Source: Lentzea fradiae
Lineage (GTDB): Bacteria > Actinomycetota > Actinomycetes > Mycobacteriales > Pseudonocardiaceae
Direction: 5' to 3'
NCBI RefSeq assembly: GCF_900100955.1
Contig: NZ_FNCC01000002.1
Location: forward strand, 1-64,000
Length of the DNA stretch: 64,000 nucleotides
Positions 24,364 through 32,902 of the stretch are shown in pieces (the first letter of the stretch is position 1; each line of letters opens with the position of its first letter). A program made the position numbers and the translations under genes. The notes beneath the pieces are model-generated. The model saw nothing but the letters and a program-made list of their open reading frames with translations. It had not been told where the DNA came from and did no database searches.

Positions 24364-26382
24364 ATGATCCCCCTGCCGCTCGCCAACCACCGGATCGGCC
24401 GAGCAGCGGTGACCTGCGAGTACCGCTGCGGGGACGCGTGTTTCCACGACGTCCCCAACACCTCCTCCAACCCCTACTTCGGCGACCTGGTCAGTCGGCG
24501 CACCGCGCTCAAGGCCGGTGCCGTCGTGGCCGCCGCGACCGCCCTGCCGGTCGGGACCGCCGTCACCGCCGCCGCCGCGCCCGAGACCCACGAGCGCGCT
24601 CCCAGGGGGCTCGACTTCACCCCGGTCGAGGTCAACACGAAGGACGCGGTCGTCGTCCCGGAGGGCTACCAGCAGGGTGTCGTCATCCGCTGGGGCGACC
24701 CGCTGTTCCCCGGCGTGCCGGAGTTCGACTTCGACCACCAGACCGCCGCGGCCCAGGAGAAGCAGTTCGGCTACAACTGCGACTTCGCCGCGATCCTGCC
24801 GCTGGACGCGCTCGGTCTCAGCGGGATCATGGTCACCAACCACGAGTACACCACCGAGTCGTTCATGTTCCGCAGCTACGACTCCGCGAACCCGACCGAG
24901 GAGCAGGTCAAGATCGGGTGGGCCGCGCACGGCCTGTCGGTGTTCCTGGTCAAGCGCTCGATGTTCTCCGGCCACTACCGGCCGCGCTTCAGCAAGTACA
25001 ACCGCCGCATCACGCTGAACACGCCGTTCGAGGTGCGCGGCCCCGCCGCGGGCAGCGACCTGCTCAAGACGTCGGTCGACCCGACGGGCAAGAGGGTCTT
25101 CGGCACCATCAACAACTGCTCCGGCGGCGTCACGCCGTGGGGCACGATCCTGTCCGGCGAGGAGAACTTCAACCAGTACTTCGCCAACGCCGACGGCCGC
25201 AACGACCCGCGCCTGACCCGCTACGGCGTCAAGGGCACCGAGACGACGCGCAAGTGGGAGCGCTTCGACAAGCGCTGGGACCTCGCGCAGGAACCCAACG
25301 AGGTCAACAGGTTCGGCTGGATCGTCGAGATCGACCCGCACGACCCGGACTCCACGCCCGTCAAGCACACGCACCTCGGCCGGTTCAAGCACGAGACCGC
25401 GAACGTGCGCATCGCCGACGACGGCCGGGTGGTCGCGTACTCCGGTGACGACGAGCGGTTCGAGTACATCTACAAGTTCATCTCCAAGGGCAAGGTCAAG
25501 CACGGCAACAGCAAGGCCGCGCGCCGCCACAACATGACGCTGCTCGACGACGGCACGCTCTACGTCGGCCGGTTCAAGGGCGACAGCCCCGTCGAGGAGA
25601 TCGACGGCACCGGCAAGCTGCCCGGCGACGGCAAGTTCGACGGCACCGGCGAGTGGGTTCCGCTGGCCTCGGGCAAGAGGTCCTTCGTCCCCGGCATGAC
25701 CGCTGAGGAGGTGTACGTCTTCACGCGCATCGCGGCGGACAAGGTCGGCGCGACGAAGATGGACCGTCCCGAGGACATCGAGACGCACCCGCGCACCGGC
25801 ACGGTCTACTGCGCCCTGAGCAACAACGTCGAGCGCGGCAACGAGGGCAAGGAAGGCGCCACCGAGCCGAACCCGCGTGTGCAGAACCGGCACGGCCAGG
25901 TGCTGGAGATCGTCGAACGGCGCGGCGACGCGCTGGCGCTGACGTTCGGCTGGAACCTGTTCCTGGTGTGCGGTGACCCGAAGGACCCGAACACCTACTT
26001 CGGCGGCTACGACAAGTCGAAGGTCAGCCCGATCTCCAGCCCCGACAACGTCGCCTTCGACCGGCACGGCAACCTGTGGATCTCCACCGACTCCGCGGGT
26101 GCGCTCGACGGCCTGAACGACGGCCTGTACGGCGTTCCGCTGGAGGGCAAGGAACGCGGTCACCTCAAGCTGTTCCTCACGGTGCCGCGCGGCGCGGAGA
26201 CGTGCGGCCCGGTGATCGGCGAGCGTGTCGTCACGGTGTGCGTGCAGCATCCCGGTGAGGTCGACGGCGCGAGCGCGGACAACCCGGCGTCGCATTGGCC
26301 GGACGGCGGCGACTCGCAGCCGCGGCCGTCGGTGGTGGCGGTGTGGCGGGAAGGACACCGCCAGCTCGGCGAGATCGGCTGA
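24364..26382 (+). CDS. phoX: PhoX family phosphatase, Tat-exported (copy 1)
   Basis: A 672-residue DUF839/PhoX protein. Unlike most Tat substrates, the twin arginine (S-R-R-T-A-L-K-A-G, residues 44-52) is preceded by a 43-residue N-region with C-x3-C-x3-C (Cys 18, 22, 26) and P-N-T-S-S-N-P-Y-F-G. The hydrophobic stretch runs from about 51 to 70. The mature part is a beta-propeller-like PhoX domain with repeated acidic metal-ligand motifs (for example L-S-G-E-E-N-F-N, G-W-I-V-E-I-D-P). PhoX enzymes are calcium- and iron-dependent phosphomonoesterases for phosphate scavenging. GGAGG precedes the ATG. A paralog follows. Confidence 0.9.
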   Translation: MIPLPLANHRIGRAAVTCEYRCGDACFHDVPNTSSNPYFGDLVSRRTALKAGAVVAAATALPVGTAVTAAAAPETHERAPRGLDFTPVEVNTKDAVVVPEGYQQGVVIRWGDPLFPGVPEFDFDHQTAAAQEKQFGYNCDFAAILPLDALGLSGIMVTNHEYTTESFMFRSYDSANPTEEQVKIGWAAHGLSVFLVKRSMFSGHYRPRFSKYNRRITLNTPFEVRGPAAGSDLLKTSVDPTGKRVFGTINNCSGGVTPWGTILSGEENFNQYFANADGRNDPRLTRYGVKGTETTRKWERFDKRWDLAQEPNEVNRFGWIVEIDPHDPDSTPVKHTHLGRFKHETANVRIADDGRVVAYSGDDERFEYIYKFISKGKVKHGNSKAARRHNMTLLDDGTLYVGRFKGDSPVEEIDGTGKLPGDGKFDGTGEWVPLASGKRSFVPGMTAEEVYVFTRIAADKVGATKMDRPEDIETHPRTGTVYCALSNNVERGNEGKEGATEPNPRVQNRHGQVLEIVERRGDALALTFGWNLFLVCGDPKDPNTYFGGYDKSKVSPISSPDNVAFDRHGNLWISTDSAGALDGLNDGLYGVPLEGKERGHLKLFLTVPRGAETCGPVIGERVVTVCVQHPGEVDGASADNPASHWPDGGDSQPRPSVVAVWREGHRQLGEIG

Positions 26383-26401
26383 CAGCAGCGGTGCAGGACG
26401 T

Positions 26402-26419
26402 GTTCGCCGGCCGTTCACC
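26402..26419 (+). promoter_or_regulatory. PHO-box-like repeat upstream of second phoX
   Basis: Direct repeat GTTCGCC (26402-26408) and GTTCACC (26413-26419), units exactly 11 bp apart as in PhoP-binding sites of actinobacteria; one mismatch to GTTCACC in the first unit. It ends 76 bp before the start of the second phoX gene. Confidence 0.65.
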
Positions 26420-26495
26420 TGCTGGACGGCCGGTCAACGCGTTGGCCTCTTAGGTTCGGCCAGTTCCCGAACCGAGACCGATCCCGGAGGCCAGC

Positions 26496-28577
26496 GTGTC
26501 CTCACCCGCCGATCGGGGCCGCCGCCTGCTGCCCCTGCTCCCGACGCACCACCCCCTCGGGCGTCAGGCCGTCACGTGCGAGTTCCGCTGTGGCAACGCC
26601 TGTTCGCACGATGCCCCCAACACCGCGCGGAACACCTACTTCGGCGACGTCGTCCAGGAGGTCGTGAGCCGCCGCGGCATGCTCAAGGCCGGTGCGGTCG
26701 TCGCCGCCGCCGGTGCGGGCGCGCTCGCGTTCTCCGGCTCGGCGTCCGCCGCTCCCCCGCCCCACGCAGGCCCCGGCAACGGCCCCGGTCGTGACGGTCT
26801 CGACTTCGAACCGGTGCGGCCCAACACGCTGGACGAGGTCGTCGTGCCGAAGGGGTTCGAGACCGACGTCGTGATCCGCTGGGGCGACGCCGTCACGCAC
26901 GACGCGCCGGAGTTCGACTTCGACCGCCAGACCGCCGCCGCCCAGGCGAAGCAGTTCGGCTACAACAACGACTTCTGCGGTCTCGTGCCGCTGCCGGGCT
27001 GGGACCGCTGGCTCATGGTGAGCAACCACGAGTACACGACCGAAGAGTTCATGTTCAAGAACTGGAGCTCGGCCGCCCCGACCGAGGAGCAGGTGAAGAT
27101 CGCGTGGGCCGCGCACGGCCTGTCGGTCGTGCAGGTCGAGCGCGAACACCGCACCGGCAAGCTCGTGGTGTCCAAGGACAAGAAGAAGTACAACCGCCGC
27201 ATCACGCTCACCACGCCGTTCGAGGTGCGCGGACCGGCCGCCGGGTCGAAGTACCTGAAGACCTCCGCGGACCCGAGTGGCCGCAAGGTCCTCGGCACGC
27301 AGAACAACTGCGCGGGTGGCGTCACGCCGTGGGGCACGATCCTGTCCGGCGAGGAGAACTTCAACCAGTACTTCGCCAACGCCGACCTGGTCACCGACGC
27401 CGGCACGAAGGCCAAGCTCGGCCGTTACGGCTTCTCCGGCAAGGCGTCGCTGCGCAAGTGGGAGAACTACGACAAGCGCTTCGACCTCGCGCAGGAACCC
27501 AACGAGGCCAACAGGTTCGGCTGGATCGTCGAGATCGACCCGCTCGACCCGACGTCGACGCCGGTCAAGCACACCGCGCTCGGCCGCTTCAAGCACGAGG
27601 GCGCCAACGTCATCGTCGCGAAGGACGGTCGTGTCGTCGCGTACATGGGCGACGACGAACGCTTCGACTACATGTACAAGTTCGTCAGCGACGGCAAGTA
27701 CCAGAAGGGCGAGTCGAAGCGCGCCCGCGAGCACAACAAGCGCCTGCTCGACTCCGGCACGCTCTACGTCGCCCAGTTCACCGGTGACAGCCCGGTCAGC
27801 GAGATCGACGGCACCGGAAAGCTGCCCGGCGACGGCGAGTTCGACGGCTCCGGCAAGTGGATCCCGTTGGCGCACAACGACAAGTCGTTCGTGCCGGGCT
27901 TCACCGCCGAGGAGGTCTACGTCTTCACGCGCCTCGCCGCCGACCAGGTGGGTGCCACGAAGATGGACCGTCCCGAGGACGTCGAGCCCTCGCTGAAGAA
28001 CCGCCGCGTCTACGCCGCGCTGACCAACAACACCGACCGCGGCGTGAAGCCCGGCAAGGAAGGCGCCACCGAGGTCGCGCCGCGCGTGAACAACAAGCAC
28101 GGCCACGTGCTGGAGCTCGAAGAGCGCCGTTCGGACAACACGGCGACCACGTTCTCGTGGAAGCTGCTGCTGGTCTGCGGCGATCCGAACTCGCCGGACA
28201 CCTACTTCGGCGGCTACGACAAGTCGCAGGTCAGCCCCATCTCGTGCCCGGACAACGTCGCGTTCGACCCGCGGGGCAACCTGTGGATCTCGACCGACGG
28301 CAACGCGTTGAAGTCCAACGACGGCGTCTTCGCGGTGCCGGTCGAGGGCAGGCGGCGCGGCCAGGTGAAGCAGTTCCTCACCGTGCCGAGGGGCGCCGAG
28401 GCGTGCGGCCCGGTCATCACCGACGACTTCGTCCTGGTGTCGGTGCAGCACCCCGGCGAGATCGACGGCGCGTCGGCGAACAACCCGTTGTCGCACTGGC
28501 CGGACGGCGGCACGTCACAGCCGCGTCCCGCCGTCGCCGTCGCGTGGCGCGAGGACCGCCGCCGCATCTGCGACTGA
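26496..28577 (+). CDS. phoX: PhoX family phosphatase, Tat-exported (copy 2)
   Basis: A 693-residue paralog of the preceding gene, alike over its whole length and most likely a tandem duplication. The N-region again has C-x3-C-x3-C (Cys 28, 32, 36), H-D-A-P-N-T, then the twin arginine V-S-R-R-G-M-L-K (59-60) and a hydrophobic stretch. The PhoX domain keeps L-S-G-E-E-N-F-N, G-W-I-V-E-I-D-P and C-P-D-N-V-A-F-D-P. It starts with GTG, preceded by CGGAGG. Its own PHO-box-like repeat lies 76 bp upstream, so it probably has a separate phosphate-controlled promoter. Confidence 0.9.
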   Translation: MSSPADRGRRLLPLLPTHHPLGRQAVTCEFRCGNACSHDAPNTARNTYFGDVVQEVVSRRGMLKAGAVVAAAGAGALAFSGSASAAPPPHAGPGNGPGRDGLDFEPVRPNTLDEVVVPKGFETDVVIRWGDAVTHDAPEFDFDRQTAAAQAKQFGYNNDFCGLVPLPGWDRWLMVSNHEYTTEEFMFKNWSSAAPTEEQVKIAWAAHGLSVVQVEREHRTGKLVVSKDKKKYNRRITLTTPFEVRGPAAGSKYLKTSADPSGRKVLGTQNNCAGGVTPWGTILSGEENFNQYFANADLVTDAGTKAKLGRYGFSGKASLRKWENYDKRFDLAQEPNEANRFGWIVEIDPLDPTSTPVKHTALGRFKHEGANVIVAKDGRVVAYMGDDERFDYMYKFVSDGKYQKGESKRAREHNKRLLDSGTLYVAQFTGDSPVSEIDGTGKLPGDGEFDGSGKWIPLAHNDKSFVPGFTAEEVYVFTRLAADQVGATKMDRPEDVEPSLKNRRVYAALTNNTDRGVKPGKEGATEVAPRVNNKHGHVLELEERRSDNTATTFSWKLLLVCGDPNSPDTYFGGYDKSQVSPISCPDNVAFDPRGNLWISTDGNALKSNDGVFAVPVEGRRRGQVKQFLTVPRGAEACGPVITDDFVLVSVQHPGEIDGASANNPLSHWPDGGTSQPRPAVAVAWREDRRRICD

Positions 28578-28771
28578 CCCCGTCCGGTTGGGGATGGGAT
28601 GACCGGATCGTCCACTGTGGATGACGCGTGCCGTGGGAAGTCACCGGCGGTACGCGTCGTCTCACGTGGTGCGCTCGTTTGAACCAGCCCGACGACCAGC
28701 CCGTATGACCAGGTGGCTGCACCGCGGACAGCCGGGACACGTCGCACTGTCTATCCACTTGGGAGTGAGTG

Positions 28772-29317
28772 ATGATGAAGCGTGCTGGTCTCGTGCTCGT
28801 CGCGACGGCACTGATCGGCGTCGGAGCAGGGGCGGCGGGTTCCACCGCCGCCCCCACGCCCGCACTGCTCGACAGCCCGGACGCACGGGTCGCCTCCGCG
28901 GTCCAGCTGCCGCAGGGCCACCGGGTCGTCGCCAGGTTCCACGCCAAGGGCGTGCAGACCTACACCTGTACCGCCGGTGCCTGGAAGGGCTTGGAACCGG
29001 CCGCGACACTGGCCGACCGGCTGGGACGGTCGGTCGGCCTGCACTCGCGAGGTCCGGTCTGGGTCTCCACCGTCGACGGCAGCGCGGTCGAGGCAGCCCC
29101 GGTCGACGGCGCGCGCAACGACGTGACGGGAGCCGTTCCGGAGCTGTTGTTGCAGGCCAAGACCACCAGGGGCACCGGCGTGTTCGCGGGCGTCAGCTAC
29201 GTGCAGCGCCTCGCTACCAAGGGCGGCCTCGCCCCGGCGGGCGGCTGCACGACCGAGGGCGAGCAGACGTCCACGCCCTACGAAGCGCTCTACACCTTCG
29301 CCGCGCCAGCCCGCTGA
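28772..29317 (+). CDS. Secreted DUF3455 protein
   Basis: A 181-residue exported protein. A Sec signal peptide covers about residues 1-26. The mature part has the DUF3455 pattern: G-V-Q-T-Y-T-C (near 67), H-S-R-G-P-V-W-V-S-T-V-D-G-S, L-L-L-Q-A, T-G-V-F-A-G-V-S-Y-V-Q-R and a final Tyr/Phe-rich strand, with Cys residues that could form a disulfide. Function unknown; such proteins are extracellular beta-sandwich domains. GGGAG is six bases before the ATG at 28772; ATG 28775 is equally possible. Its end overlaps the convergent MFS gene by 28 bp. Confidence 0.82.
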   Translation: MMKRAGLVLVATALIGVGAGAAGSTAAPTPALLDSPDARVASAVQLPQGHRVVARFHAKGVQTYTCTAGAWKGLEPAATLADRLGRSVGLHSRGPVWVSTVDGSAVEAAPVDGARNDVTGAVPELLLQAKTTRGTGVFAGVSYVQRLATKGGLAPAGGCTTEGEQTSTPYEALYTFAAPAR

Positions 29318-30465
29318 ACCAGGGCGACGACGGCCGCGCTGACCATCGTGACGCCGACGACCCAGAGGCCCGTCCTCTGGGTCCCGGTCAGGTCGTGCAG
29401 CCACCCGGTGACGTAGGGAGCGGCGAACCCGCTCACGTTGCCCAGCGAGTTGATCAACGCGATTCCGCCCGCTGCCGCCGTGCCGCCCAGGAAGCTCGTC
29501 GGCAGCGCCCAGAACGTGGGCAGCGCCGCGCAGACGCCGATCGCGCACACCGACACGGCCACCATCGCCGCGACCGGGTGTTCGAGGTAGAGCGCGACCG
29601 GGATCGCCGCGCCGCCGAGCAGCATCGGCGCGGCGACGTGCCACTTCCGCTCCCCCGTGCGGTCGCCGTGCCGGGCCCACAGGACCATCGCCACGGCACC
29701 GAGGACGTACGGGATCGCGTTGATCAGCCCGCGCTCGACGACACCGGCCTCGGGCGCGAGCCCCTTGATGATCGTCGGCAGGAAGAACCCCAGCGTGTAC
29801 AGCCCGTACACGATCCCGAAGTACACGAAGCTCAACGCCAGGACGCGCGGGTGCGTCAACGCCTTCCGCAGCGGCCAGTGCTCCTCGGCGGGCTGCTCGA
29901 CGGCCTCCGCGGGCTTGTCCGGCAGCCAGAACCACGTCACGAACGCCAGCGCGATCGCGGGAACGCCCTCGATCAGGAACATGGTGCGCCAGTCGAACCA
30001 CTCGATCAGCAACGCGCTGAACGTGGACCCGACCGCCGTCGAGATCGGCACCGCCACCATGAACAGCGCGACGATCCGCGCCCGGTCCTTCTGCGGGTAC
30101 CAGTACGTCAGGTACAGGATGATGCCAGGGAAGAACCCGGCCTCCGCCACCCCCAGCAGGAACCGCAGCACGACCAGCACGGTCCCGTTGGGCACGAACG
30201 CCATCGCGGTGGCGACGATCCCCCAGGTGACCATGATCCGCGCGATCCACCGGCGCGCCCCGAACCGGTGCAGCGCGAGGTTGCTGGGCACCTCCAGCAG
30301 CAGGTAGCCGATGAAGAACACGCCGGACGCGAACCCGAACACCGTCGCCGAGAGCCGCAGCTCCTCCGACATGCCGTTGGGTCCGGCGAACCCGATGTTG
30401 ACGCGGTCCAGGTAGTTGACGAAGTACAACACGCACAGGTACGGCAGGATCAGCTTCCTGGGCAC
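29290..30465 (-). CDS. MFS transporter (anion:cation symporter type)
   Basis: A 391-residue major facilitator with about 12 helices. The N-terminal F-V-N-Y-L-D-R-V-N-I-G-F-A is the hallmark of the ACS family (sugar acids, phthalate, allantoate-type anions), and the G-V-A-E-A-G-F-F-P-G loop is also characteristic, so uptake of an organic anion is likely. The open frame extends far upstream, but homology begins at the GTG at 30465, with GGGGGGA upstream. Its start lies only 12 bp from the start of a divergent SDR gene. Confidence 0.85.
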   Translation of the reverse strand: MPRKLILPYLCVLYFVNYLDRVNIGFAGPNGMSEELRLSATVFGFASGVFFIGYLLLEVPSNLALHRFGARRWIARIMVTWGIVATAMAFVPNGTVLVVLRFLLGVAEAGFFPGIILYLTYWYPQKDRARIVALFMVAVPISTAVGSTFSALLIEWFDWRTMFLIEGVPAIALAFVTWFWLPDKPAEAVEQPAEEHWPLRKALTHPRVLALSFVYFGIVYGLYTLGFFLPTIIKGLAPEAGVVERGLINAIPYVLGAVAMVLWARHGDRTGERKWHVAAPMLLGGAAIPVALYLEHPVAAMVAVSVCAIGVCAALPTFWALPTSFLGGTAAAGGIALINSLGNVSGFAAPYVTGWLHDLTGTQRTGLWVVGVTMVSAAVVALVQRAGAAKV

Positions 30466-30477
30466 TATGGTCCCCCC

Positions 30478-31149
30478 ATGAGTGATCGTCCGGTCGCCCT
30501 CGTCACCGGGGCATCCAGCGGAATCGGCGCGGCCATCGCCCGCAGTCTGGCCCCCACCCACGACCTCCTGCTGGGTGGACGCGACGAGACGGCGTTGTCG
30601 CTGCTCGCAGCGGAGCTCCCCGGCGCCACGGCGTGGCCCTTCGACCTGACCGACGTGGCCTCGGCCGACCTGGGAGCGGCCTCCCGCCTCGACGTGCTGG
30701 TGCACAGCGCGGGCATCGCCCTGCTCGGCCCGCTGGCGGAGGCGTCCCGGGACGACTGGCGCCGCACGTTCGACGTCAACCTCTTCGCCGTGGCCGAACT
30801 GACCAACCTGCTCCTCCCGCGGCTGCGAGAGGCGGGCGGCCACGTCGTCCTGATCAACTCGGGCGCCGGCCGCAACGCCAACCCGGGCTGGGGCGTCTAC
30901 GCGGCCTCGAAGTTCGCCCTGCGCGCCTACGCGGACGCCCTGCGCGGCGACGAGCCGTCGTTGCGCGTGACGTCGGTGTACCCCGGCCGGACCGCGACCC
31001 CGATGCAGGAGGACGTGCGCCGCCAGGAGGGCGGCGACTACGACCCGGCCAAGTACATCGACCCGGCCTCGGTGGGGCGGGCGGTGGCGTCGGCCGTGCT
31101 GGCGACGCCGGACGCCCACATCACCGAGGTGGTCGTGCGCACCCGCTGA
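30478..31149 (+). CDS. Short-chain dehydrogenase/reductase
   Basis: A 223-residue SDR with T-G-A-S-S-G-I-G (residues 10-17), a basic residue after strand 2 (G-G-R-D-E) suggesting NADP, H-S-A-G-I-A near 75, and Y-A-A-S-K near 141. Slightly short for the family because the substrate loop and C-terminus are compact. There is no ribosome binding site before the ATG, so it may be translated from a leaderless message. Divergent from the MFS gene, with only 12 bp between start codons. Confidence 0.88.
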   Translation: MSDRPVALVTGASSGIGAAIARSLAPTHDLLLGGRDETALSLLAAELPGATAWPFDLTDVASADLGAASRLDVLVHSAGIALLGPLAEASRDDWRRTFDVNLFAVAELTNLLLPRLREAGGHVVLINSGAGRNANPGWGVYAASKFALRAYADALRGDEPSLRVTSVYPGRTATPMQEDVRRQEGGDYDPAKYIDPASVGRAVASAVLATPDAHITEVVVRTR

Positions 31150-31164
31150 GCCGTCCCGCCGGGG

Positions 31165-32472
31165 TCAGCTCGACCGCAGCCGCCGGGCGACCTCGGCCAC
31201 CCCGGCCTGCGCCTCGGCCCGGTCCACCCTGGTCGACTCCCCACCGGCCACCACGTGGTCGCCGGCCACCCACACGTCCATGACCGCGCGCGACCCCGAG
31301 CCCCACACGAGGTTGGCGAGCAGCTGCTCGTCGGGCGCGTCGAGGCCGGTGGCGAACGACGGGTCGTCGGCGGAGACGTGCACGACATCCGCCCAGCGGC
31401 CGGTCTCCAGCGCGCCGATGTCGGTGCGGCCCAGCGCCCGGGCGCCGCCGCGGGTGGCCATCAGCAGCACCCCGGCCGCGGTGAGCACGGTCGCGTCCAT
31501 CGTCGACACGCGGGCCAGCAGCCCGGCCAGGCGGGCTTCCTCGAACAGGTCCAGGTCGTCGTTGGACGCCGGGCCGTCGGTGCCCAGGCCGACCGCGACG
31601 CCTGCCGCCAGCATCTCCGGGACGCGGGCGATGCCCGAGGCGAGCTTCATGTTGGAGCCGGGGCAGTGCGCCACGCCGACGCCGGCCGCCGCGTACAGCG
31701 CGATGTCGTCGTCGGACAGGTGGACGGAGTGCGCGGATAGCACCCGGCCGCCCAGCACGTCGGACGCCTTCAGCAGGGCGGGCACCGAGCCGTGCTCGGC
31801 GCGCTGTGCCTCGTCCTCGAACGGCGACTCGGCCACGTGCACCATGAACAGCGCGCCGCGGGACCGTGCCTCCGCGGCGATCTCGGTCAGCTGGGCGGGT
31901 GCGAGCGTGTAGGCGGAGTGGGGGCCGTAGGCGAGCTCGACGCGGCCGCCGGGACCGGACACGAGGCCGTCGGAGTCGATCCACGACGAGATGTCTTCGG
32001 TCATGGCCTTCCAGTCCATGCCCGGCACGTCGAGGATCGCGCCGCCGAAGACGACGCGCGAACCGGCGGCGAGCACCGACGACACCAGCTCCCTGCCGTG
32101 GAAGTACATCTCGGCGGACGTCGTCACGCCGTACCGCAGCATCTCGACGGCGCTGAGCAGCATGCCCGCGCCGATGTCGGCGGCGGTCATCTTCGCCTCG
32201 TTGGGCCACATCTGCTCCTGCAGCCACCGCAGCAGCGGCAGGTCGGAGCCCAGGCCGCGCAGCACCGTCATCGGGCTGTGCGCGTGGGTGTTCACGAGGC
32301 CGGGGAGCAGGATGCCGGACAGGCGGCGGACCTCGCCGTCGAACGCGGGTGCCTCGGCGGCGGCACCTACGTGGGTGATCCGGCCGTCCACGACGTCCAC
32401 GACCGCGTCGCGCAGGACGGTGCAGGACGCGTCGCAGGGCAGGACCACCGGGGCGTGCAGGCGCAATGACAT
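31165..32472 (-). CDS. Amidohydrolase, MtaD/SAH deaminase (TRZ/ATZ) type
   Basis: A 435-residue aminohydrolase. The metal-binding G-L-V-N-T-H-A-H-S-P-M-T-V-L-R-G (near 56-71), L-P-L-L-R-W-L-Q-E, the next metal ligand in H-V-A-E-S-P-F, A-H-S-V-H and the catalytic Asp in G-T-D-G-P-A-S-N match the family that deaminates S-adenosylhomocysteine, methylthioadenosine or guanine-like compounds. The reaction is probably hydrolytic deamination of an adenosine derivative, but substrate choice cannot be settled by eye. It lies alone, 16 bp from the convergent SDR gene's stop. Confidence 0.82.
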   Translation of the reverse strand: MSLRLHAPVVLPCDASCTVLRDAVVDVVDGRITHVGAAAEAPAFDGEVRRLSGILLPGLVNTHAHSPMTVLRGLGSDLPLLRWLQEQMWPNEAKMTAADIGAGMLLSAVEMLRYGVTTSAEMYFHGRELVSSVLAAGSRVVFGGAILDVPGMDWKAMTEDISSWIDSDGLVSGPGGRVELAYGPHSAYTLAPAQLTEIAAEARSRGALFMVHVAESPFEDEAQRAEHGSVPALLKASDVLGGRVLSAHSVHLSDDDIALYAAAGVGVAHCPGSNMKLASGIARVPEMLAAGVAVGLGTDGPASNDDLDLFEEARLAGLLARVSTMDATVLTAAGVLLMATRGGARALGRTDIGALETGRWADVVHVSADDPSFATGLDAPDEQLLANLVWGSGSRAVMDVWVAGDHVVAGGESTRVDRAEAQAGVAEVARRLRSS

Positions 32473-32599
32473 GCGGAGAATCCTGCCAGGTGACGGCCGT
32501 CACATTGATGTGTGGATCCGGGGCGCGGGGGAATCCTGTCCCCGTCGGGCGCGGGCCGACCCCCAGGGTCCGCCCCGGCCTAGAACTTCCTCCCTGATC

Positions 32600-32635
32600 A
32601 AAGGGCTCGTCGCGCACAACCCCGGCGGGCCCTTT
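32600..32635 (+). terminator. Hairpin upstream of small ORFs
   Basis: AAAGGGC (32600-32606) pairs with GCCCTTT (32629-32635) around a 22-base GC-rich loop that can fold further. The 200-bp region from 32473 to 32680 holds no recognised gene. Whether this is a terminator, an attenuator for the small ORF at 32681 or part of a structured RNA is open. Confidence 0.35.
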
Positions 32636-32680
32636 GCGCTTCCCGGGCAACCGTCGACACCACGAGGACGTCTCTTGATC

Positions 32681-32764
32681 ATGTCGAAGAAGCCGTGCAC
32701 CTCCAGTGGGACCTTCCGGCGCGCGCAGAAGCCCGCCACCCCCAAGCCGCCGACCCGCCGCTGA
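32681..32764 (+). CDS. Small basic ORF (27 aa)
   Basis: A possible 27-residue peptide, very basic and proline-rich: it starts M-S-K-K-P-C-T-S-S-G-T-F-R-R and ends K-P-P-T-R-R. A weak GAGGA lies about 12 bases upstream. It has no recognised family. The composition differs from random translation of this GC-rich DNA, but there is no independent evidence that it is expressed. Confidence 0.35.
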   Translation: MSKKPCTSSGTFRRAQKPATPKPPTRR

Positions 32765-32814
32765 GTTGGCATGATCACGCGGCACGGTACGGGCGTGATC
32801 ACGCGGAGGCATCA

Positions 32815-32901
32815 GTGGCCGACATCGACCCCCAGCACGACGAGCAGACCAGCGATGTCGAGATGACGCAGGAGTTCGACGTCATCCGCGACGACAGCTG
32901 A
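32815..32901 (+). CDS. Small acidic ORF (28 aa)
   Basis: A GTG at 32815 is preceded at proper spacing by GGAGG (32805-32809) and opens a 28-codon frame that is strongly acidic (nine Asp/Glu, including an R-D-D-S end). It ends 2 bp before the stop of the convergent histidine kinase gene. No family recognised. It may be a real micro-protein or chance; the good ribosome binding site is the only support. Confidence 0.4.
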   Translation: MADIDPQHDEQTSDVEMTQEFDVIRDDS

Positions 32902-32902
32902 G

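Noticed and set aside
28621-31149. One 842-codon plus-strand protein
   Set aside because: Only the last 223 codons are a real SDR; the part before it is antisense to the MFS gene and out of frame with DUF3455.
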